DNA of 64,000 nucleotides from Platycnemis pennipes (lineage: Eukaryota; Arthropoda; Insecta; Odonata; Platycnemididae). This document shows positions 56,868 to 64,000 of this stretch, one piece after another. The stretch lies in NCBI GenBank assembly GCA_933228895.1, contig OW121854.1, positions 94,044,609-94,108,608 on the forward strand, read 5' to 3'. Every line of letters starts with the position of its first letter. Position 1 is the first letter of the stretch. Both the position numbers and the translations under genes were made by a program. Under the pieces are notes generated by a model that saw nothing but the letters and a program-made list of their open reading frames with translations, was not told where the DNA came from and did no database searches.

Positions 56868-57475
56868 TCATCATCAACATCGGTCAACAATCCTAGGATT
56901 GGTTTGACGCAGCCCTCCACTCGATTCTTCTATCGGCCAACCTCTTCATATTAACGTAGCTCCTCCCTTTTATATCCTTCACAACTTGCTCCATACACCT
57001 CATACGAGGCCTGCCTTTTCCATTCTTCCCGTTCACTTTTCCCTCGACGATTGTCTTCATCAGGCCATCGTGTCTCAAGATGTGGCCCATTAAGTTGTCT
57101 CGTCTACTTTTTAATGTTTTTTTCAGTAGACATCTCTTCTCTCCCACTCTTCTTAACACTTCTTCGTTCGTCACTTGATAGATCAATTTTGTCTTCATCA
57201 TTCTTCGGTAGCACCACATTTCAAATGCTTCCAGCCTGGATTACTCTGCTGCTGTTATTGTCCATGCTTCGCTGCCATATAGTAGAATGCTCCAAGATGT
57301 ATGTTGTAATGAAATGTTTCCTCACTTCCACACTTGTATATGCAGCTGTAAGCAGAATCTTCTTCTGGTAAAATGCCCTTTTCGCTTGGGCAATTATACT
57401 AGCAATTTTTCTTTTACTTCGACCATCGCTGGTTACTCCTCGGCTTCCCAGGTAAAAAACTCCATCACAGCACAT
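56868..57475 (-). mobile_element. LINE-A 3' end, best-preserved copy
   Basis: The minus strand reads VTSDGRSKRKIASIIAQAKR, then (after a shift near 57221) WCYRRMMKTKLIYQVTNEEV, SRRDNLMGHILRHDGLMKTI, VEGKVNGKNGKGRPRMRCME and RLADRRIEWRAASN, ending at the family 3' tail TCCTAGGATTGTTGACC and a short ATG repeat (plus-strand CATCATCATCAAC at 56868). This is the thumb and C-terminal region of an endonuclease/reverse-transcriptase LINE. The upstream palm and the endonuclease are absent (5' truncation). Confidence 0.9.
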
Positions 57476-57589
57476 TTCTACAGGTCTATCTCTACTCTGC
57501 TACACTCTATCCAAGAACGAAATAAAACCAGGAGCATCGAAAGAGAGAAAGGTAAAAGGTTCAGGGTAAAAGTGTCGTGAAGGGGAGAG
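57476..57589. other. Spacer
   Basis: Short stretch leading into the next purine-rich block; no feature. Confidence 0.4.
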
Positions 57590-58225
57590 GTGAGGAGTTG
57601 GGGGGGATGAGGGAAGGAAGAGAAGCTCTAAGGAGCGGAACGAATTGAGGTGGGGGAAGGAATCAGGTGGAGTGTGTGTCTGTGTGGGAGTGTTTCTTCT
57701 CCGCCACCCTCCTCAGGGCGAAGGGGCGAGTAATTGCTGGGGGCGGGAGTAAGGGGGAAGTGGGAAAAGAAAAGGCGGCGGGGACGAAGAAAACGAACGG
57801 TTGCGAATGAGAGGAGCGGGAACAAGAGGCGGATTACGTGGGGCGGATGTAAGATGCCTCTCGAGACACCCCAGTCGAAAGGGATACAACGAGATGGTGT
57901 GGGAGGGGGGGGGGGGTTGAGGAGCCAGCGGCGCGACCCGCGGGACGAAGTGAGAGAGAGAGAGGGAGGCCCTTGGAAGGCGGGAGACAAGTGAGGGCTG
58001 AATGGCCCTCGTGGTGGCTTTCGACCCGATGCTTCCCTCCCCCACTCATTTGTCCCATACACCGCCAAGGGCCGACTCCGGGAGCAAGCACAAGTGGTGG
58101 TGGTAGGGTTTCCAAAAGCTCCTTCCCTCGGCTGAGATCGTCATCTGCTTGCGCTATCAATCCTAGAATCACTTCCCAACATCCTTTCAAACAACTCCTC
58201 TCCTTCAGAGTGAGAGTCATCTAAT
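57590..58225. other. GC-richer, purine-skewed block 11
   Basis: The most GC-rich block: G/A-rich on the plus strand to about 57995, with a G run at 57903-57916 and GAGAGAGAGAGAGA at about 57952-57966, then pyrimidine-rich from 58020. Four overlapping frames on both strands (57628-58068 -, 57713-58045 -, 57834-58220 - and 57734-57994 +) are Pro/Ser/Arg-rich and mutually exclusive. I credit none. Confidence 0.45.
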
Positions 58226-59869
58226 GTGAATAAATTACTATCGATATAAACATCCCGACAAACATGATTCAGTATTTGGTACATTTCGGCGTGTCGATTT
58301 TAATCAAAATCATCCGCCGTGTTTCCTCTCTCACGCTCTGAAACTTGCTGTATTAGTTACCTATTGACCGTTTTAACTCGTGTCACTCTTTTACCCGAAA
58401 ACCTAGGGAAAAAAGCGGATGCGCGGCTTACACGTGTACCCGGAATTTTCTTGTAAACCGCGCTCCTTTTTTTCCAAATTCCTACCATTCGCATTTCAAT
58501 TTTCCCCCAATTCCTATCCCTTTTGTAAGCTATTACCATTTCGTTTTTTTATTAAAGAATGTGCGGTTAACCTACTACTACAAAAGTGGCCAGTTAAAGG
58601 AAAAAATTTATGTTTGGGGCGAAAAAATTTATTTTTTAGTCGCGAACCTGGCCAAAAATGAGATGGCGCCGGATACATGAGTAAATATCGTAAGTAACTG
58701 TCGTAGTTGGAGTTAGCATTGCATTTTATTTCACATATAATAAGCCATATTGTTTGGCTCCCGTCTTTGAAGATGTTCTTACTGTCCGTGCCAAAATCTT
58801 GTAGACTCGAATTTAAACCTAAATAACTCCGAAACCGTTCCTCGAATTTTCACGATATTTACATAGTAATTTAGATAATTTTATAATAACTGAATGCATT
58901 GTTAGAATAATTTTTAAAAACAAATTTTGGACCTGATTCTTACGTTAGAATAAAAAAAGGGCCCATATTTTTTAGCGCTGCGGCGCCATGCGTCACTTTG
59001 ACGTCTAGAAACTTCCAAGCAAATCGCTTGGCTAAAACAAATTTTTAATACAAGGTGAACTATATCTTTAATTTTACGTCTGCGAAGTTTCAAGGTATTA
59101 AATTTAGTACCTTTTGGTATGCTATTCCATTTATAACCGCACTTTTTCTCGGCAACTATGGATCATGGCGCCACGAGACTAAAACTGTCATCCTCCTCTT
59201 TAAATTTTCAGAAAAAATCAGATATTATCATTTAACTTAAGTTAGCACATTATTTTACATCGAATTTTATGTTTCCTGAAAAAACGCGCGAGTCCAGAGC
59301 AGGAAACTCCGCCGGCAACGCTGCGCTCTTTCTGCGCTGCGCTGGGAAAATTATAAAAACTTATAATGTTAAATTAAGGAGTCAAAAGATTTTCCAATTC
59401 CGACTTCAAAGTTGTACTTATAATAAGACATCGTTATATACACTTGTAAAATGAAATGGATTCATTGATGGGTTGCCATACACGTGATAAAAATCACAAA
59501 AAATGCTATCGAAGGCCCCTACGGGAATTAACTAATGGACTTTGCTACAGGATAAGTTGATTGATAAGGCACGATTTTGTAAAATTATTCGGCGACGCAC
59601 TTCGATGTTGATTTTTCTCTTCAAAGGCACTTCGAGTCTGCTAATTTAAGAGCAGAGGAAGGAGCTCAGGAACTTTGAACGTGATAAATCAAGCCGTACG
59701 AAGCGGAAAACGGTTACACTTGGCGAACGTGGGTTAAACTCGAAAGAGGTTAGCTCAGAAGCAATCAATTGTCGATAGGTGTGAAGTCAAATTAGCCCAC
59801 ACCTGTTTCACTTTTTTCACTGTTACCAACCTACATTTCCTCTCTTTTTTTGCTTTCAATGGCCCAGAA
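58226..59869. other. Unassigned, possible relic DNA-element sequence
   Basis: No gene. 58420-58460 (GATGCGCGGCTTACACGTGT, ACCCGG) resembles the ends of some pogo-like DNA elements, but I find no matching inverted end. 58970-59360 contains CpG-rich patches (GCGCTGCGGCGCCATGCGTC). Confidence 0.35.
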
Positions 59870-60420
59870 CTAATGACCGTTCGGGAATCGCGAGGCATAA
59901 CTCCAGCCGGCCCGCTTTCCGCCAAGGTGAGTGACTCTACTTATCACTGCCTCCGCGTCTTCCCGATGACGATAAAAATCCAAAAGTAATCTCGGCCGGC
60001 GGCGCATGAGTCTCGGTGCGAAACGATAAATTAAGTCGCGATAAGGGAGGAGGAGGCTTCGACGAGACACAACGGGATGATTAGAGGAAGGGAGTGAGGT
60101 AAAACATGGGGAAGGACGGAATATCACGAAGGGAAGGAGAGGTTGAGGACTTTGGTAGTAGAGGGAAAATGTGGAGGATGAATGGACGAACGAAGGAAGA
60201 TGCTTAAGCTCTCGCGAGGAGGGACGAACGCTTTGCTTAAGTGAGATGAAACTCAGGGGAGTGATTGATGGTGGCTTTGGTGAAAAACTGGGGAAGAATA
60301 GTCGCCCAACGGAACGCGGATAAAAGGATCCCGGGGAAGGGAAGGAGAAAGAAGGGTCAAGGAGGAACGAGGATGGGGAAAAACTCCGGCAAGATGGGAT
60401 AATCCTCTGGTTTTTGTTTT
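59870..60420. other. GC-richer, purine-skewed block 12
   Basis: CpG-rich at 59890-60060 and G/A-rich on the plus strand from 60040 (GGGAGGAGGAGGCTTCGACG). The 85-codon minus frame (59870-60127) is unrecognised. Confidence 0.4.
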
Positions 60421-62397
60421 CCGAAATTAATTGATCTCAGCGTCTAGCTATGCTCATTTTTTCATCCCTCCTACTGCACAACGGATACTAGACAACGTAA
60501 TGGATCTCGCGACGGGCTTAAAAAATACGGAGAACCTCGTCGCCAAATCCATTCTTTAATGGCCTTGATAACCTTTCATGAATGTAAATCAGTACCGGGG
60601 TGATTATCCGGAAGGAATGGTCAGATAAATATACTGTGTCAACAACGTTGTTACTCGCCGAATAGACGGGAGGAGGAACAGGATGAAAATATTTCCAAGC
60701 CATTAGATGGTTCCTGTTTATCTGTTCTATACTCAGATCTTTATTGATTGCACGTACTTTGGGTACAGCCTTTCTGTCTAGACTGGCAGGTTTTGTGATC
60801 AGATGGCGAATAACCCCCAAAAAGGAATGAAAAAATATTTAAATACAGACGCTCTTTTATTCGCAGTTAATTTAATCCTTTCCTGCAATAAGAAGTACCA
60901 ACCAAAATTTATGACTTTCCAAGAGCAGAAGGTATGTATGTACTGCTTAGACTTTGTCACAACGTTGGACAATTATTTATTAGCTATAAGGAAAAAATAT
61001 CAGAAAAAATTAGTGAAGTTTCATATTGCTTAACATATATACCTCCACATAACTTCACAGAAAACATTCATGCTCGAAAATAATATTAAAAATATAAGAC
61101 AAGGAAAATGACTGAGATAAACTAGATTGATAAAGGAACTTAAAACTTGCTGGTTAATATCTAATGTAATACGTCTTATACTTTTTAACTACACTGCAAA
61201 TACCTGCAGTTTTGAAATAACACATGATTTAATATTCGTAATATTTTAAAAACGCTAATAAAAAAAGTGGAATGAACGAACGCCGTACGATGTTAGTAGC
61301 TGACTCAAAAAGTTTTTTCATTCAAAACAAAAATTTGAATTCTAGGAATAGATGCTAGGAAATTAATCGGTCCAAGGTTTTAAGGAAGATTCATATTGCA
61401 GGTGCGCAATTACAGCTTTGGGACTGATATTATCTTACATCGCATTCCAAGAAAAAAAAATGGGAAATCCATTTGGATCATCCTGGGGAGGAATTTTAGC
61501 GAGTTGGAGATCAGATTCTCACCTGAGACACCAATGTCTTCCACGCCGCCCTCGAAAGGAGACCAGGTACAAATAGACAAAAGAGGAGTCTGGCGGGTGA
61601 AGACTAGTGGCTAGTACACTCTCGGCTTTCTTAAACTGCACAAATCGTTAGGAACGCAAGATATTTTGAGGTCGAGTGGAATAGACCTTTGTCCCCGAAG
61701 GAAAGAAGTCGCAATACACTTTGGGTGGAGAAGATTAAGGGGTGTAGGATGGCCGTGATGGAAGTGAAAAGAAGATCAGGAGTTGCCACGTAATTAATCT
61801 CGTTGGGCGTGAAAATGGGGTCCAGTATCTGGTATCAAGCGATCAAGGCAGGGCACGGGATAGCGTAAGGAGATAATTGTTTTTTTCAGGAGCACTTTTC
61901 CAAAGCTACGGACGTAAATGGGTCCGGACAATCAAAATCAGATTGCTATTAGCCCTTAGACATATATACATGAAGAAGTTAATTATCTATTCGTAGTTAG
62001 TTATCTTGTTTACAGTACTCGCCTCCGTGTCTAGCTGATATTGAGTCTTTAGAAATCTGCATTTCATACACAGCATCCAATTCTTCTACACCAAAGAAAA
62101 GGCCTAATGGAGTCCATGCATATCCCATCATTTATGCCTAGCATTCACCGGAAAAAATCTTACAGTTCTTCCGAAATCGGTCTTGCAAAAGATCTGACAA
62201 ATATTACAACTAAATAGACGGCAAGAAACATGCCAAAGCTTCTAGTAACAATTCAGAACTACTCGCATGGGCAGGGAGGCTTTTCAGGTGAACGGTTAAG
62301 AACAAATGCACTATATGTAAAATCTACATAATAATGCATAAAACAAAATGCAATTCTCCACTAAGATAAACAATTATTTTTTATCTCAATAAAAAAC
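60421..62397. other. Unassigned
   Basis: No supported gene. A 100-codon minus frame (60518-60820) and a 76-codon plus frame (60803-61033) overlap at their starts; neither has a signature. Confidence 0.4.
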
Positions 62398-62398
62398 T

Positions 62399-62433
62399 GC
62401 ATTTTGCATTCTGTAGTAGAATGCAAAATGCAA
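62399..62433. repeat. Palindrome with 15-bp arms
   Basis: TGCATTTTGCATTCT and AGAATGCAAAATGCA are perfect inverted partners around a GTAGT loop. A related AAAATGCAATTCT word lies 50 bp upstream at 62346. Confidence 0.7.
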
Positions 62434-63269
62434 TTTTTGTTTGTATTTTGAAGTTTGAATACCACAAAATAACGCCTTATGCCTCTATTTTCATCGATAT
62501 AATACACTGGAAGCCACCGCAAGGGGGTGTGGTCGGGACAGAATCATCACCAGGCTTACATTACAAATCTCAAAGGACACTTATTACCATGCAGGCATGC
62601 CAAATAATACTACGCCAAATAATACTGTAAAAATACTCTAATATACCTAATTTTTAACGTTGTAGTCCTCATACCTAACATTTGGAAAGGGTGCAAATAG
62701 ATATGAGCTAGTGATGCTGGCATACATATATACAAGAATTTTAGAGTGTGAAGGGATTTCCGAACATTGCGAAATATAAAAGACTTTGCCAAATGCAATG
62801 ATGACGTAAAGAACGACAGGAAATACCTAAACCAAAGATTGGAAGCATTTTTAAACAGGAGAGCCGTCATCCATACCAGTGAGATCTCATCAGGCCACAC
62901 TGTGCAATGAAGATCGTATGCAAATAATCACTTAATTTATTCACTACATTCTTCATACTTCTCATCGGTGTTAATACTTTTCCACGAATTCCTCAAATGA
63001 AGGATAAGATAGGAGAACTTACTCGATATACAAATACTCACATTTCACTATATTACGCACACTAGACGACACTTGGCGCATTGCTGTATCACTCAACCAT
63101 CATGCAAAACAATAGTTTATGAGGCCACAGTTTCACCACAGCTGACTTACACCATGGATTTGAATAATTGGCGCAGAGATATTAGTCCACAGACTTCATT
63201 CTCTGTTCATCAAAGACTCAGTCAAAGAAGTAGACAAAGAAATAGTGACGCCAACCATTTTAGGCCCGG
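62434..63269. other. Unassigned
   Basis: AT-rich, no supported feature. Confidence 0.4.
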
Positions 63270-64000
63270 GGAATAAAGGAATCGGTTACGTAAAGGAAAG
63301 CGACATAATTGGCGTCTGGATTAGAGGAAGGCGGAAGTGGGGTCCCCTCAATTTCTTCTTTTGGGATTTTCTCGAGTTCTCTTCCGCACCACAACCATGA
63401 CGAGGGTACCATTGCTTGAGTTCCCGGCTCTGGCTCGATAGGGATGAAACGAGAAAGTGAAGAGTATGAGAGAAAAATGCAGGGCTTGCTCGACAGACTA
63501 AAACACATTTTATTGCCTTTATTCCCGAAGTGAAGGAAATGAATGCTTCGGGGTGGAGGCTGGCGGGAAAAGAACCTTGCGGAGAGGACAAAGACTCCTC
63601 AGGTCAATTTCAAGCGAAGACGAGGGTAGATATGGAGAGAAGAAAGGTGGTGAGAGAGATAGAGAGTGTGCAGGAGAGGAAGATTACGGGTGGTGATGGG
63701 GTGAGGGGAGCGATACCTAAGGGGAGGCCTTCGTTCTCGAAGCCATCGACGCAAGGGAGATACCTCTGTCGCTTATTTTCTCTGCTGATAACGTCACGAC
63801 GGCTTCCATAGCTGTTGTCCGCCATGAAAAAAGGACACCAACCCTTATCACCATAATTCGAGTTCTTGGAATTGCCGGAGGCACAACCTTCTTTATTGTG
63901 ACTCATTACTTCAAGTTCATTCCCATGATCAGGGAATGCATGATTTACACCAGATAAGAAACCTAATAAACTTTCACCTGGCAATCACATTCGTGCAATA
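63270..64000. other. GC-richer, purine-skewed block 13 and window end
   Basis: 63530-63730 is G/A-rich on the plus strand (GGTGATGGGGTGAGGGGAGC). Overlapping frames on both strands (63260-63508 -, 63286-63591 -, 63530-63811 + and 63610-63984 -) show no domain. Confidence 0.4.

Noticed and set aside
57628..58220. Three minus-strand Pro/Ser-rich frames and one plus Arg/Gly-rich frame
   Set aside because: Mutually overlapping in a highly purine-skewed block; composition explains the openness.
58420..58680. pogo-like MITE
   Set aside because: The GCGGCTTACACG-type words are suggestive, but I found no inverted partner or TA duplication.

Overview
This window looks like non-coding genomic DNA from an animal, most probably an arthropod and perhaps a hemimetabolous insect. 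The sequence is AT-rich and has no operon-like gene packing. There are no long open frames: the longest is about 170 codons and it lies in CT-rich sequence. What is recognisable is transposable-element wreckage: one abundant tRNA-derived SINE family, 3' ends of two LINE families, hAT pieces, and several MITE or foldback elements. The species is an inference from repeat style only. No host protein-coding gene can be called with confidence. The best candidates are a possible exon at 16720-17036 (-), a SINE-interrupted frame at 9526-10262 (-), and a twice-stopped frame at 52395-52628 (+).

Layout. 0-9 kb: a LINE scrap, a SINE head, a Mutator-like foldback element with 9-bp target duplications (508-1146), two opposed copies of a CR1/Jockey-like LINE 3' end (5300-5670 and 7380-7850), a tandem pair of tRNA-like heads, and a composite inverted repeat (8481-8745). 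9-20 kb: a SINE with a 13-bp duplication inside an unrecognised coding relic, a hAT transposase C-terminus (11598-11933), further SINEs, and a 459-bp hAT-like MITE (18190-18648). 20-34 kb: LINE scraps, a 477-bp element with 17-bp direct repeats and a hammerhead-like motif (25385-25895), a second Mutator-like copy (26641-27411), a SINE inserted in a SINE with a 15-bp duplication (31090-31690), and a PIF/Harbinger-type MITE inside a LINE remnant (33528-33766).

34-49 kb: direct repeats, SINEs, and a 2.8-kb non-autonomous hAT element (39389-42185) with 14-bp terminal inverted repeats, 8-bp duplications and two tandem arrays, inserted into a minus-strand SINE. 49-64 kb: two foldback elements side by side, LINE pieces, a perfect palindrome with 50-bp arms (51777-51884), and more SINEs.

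Across the whole window there are about a dozen GC-richer blocks of 0.2-0.7 kb, and in nearly all of them the plus strand is the purine-rich one. They explain most of the long spurious minus-strand frames. The elements act as layers in time: LINE machinery of the kind seen here is the usual source of SINE mobilisation, SINEs have landed in older SINEs and relic genes, and DNA transposons have landed in SINEs and LINEs. That gives a relative insertion order at several sites.
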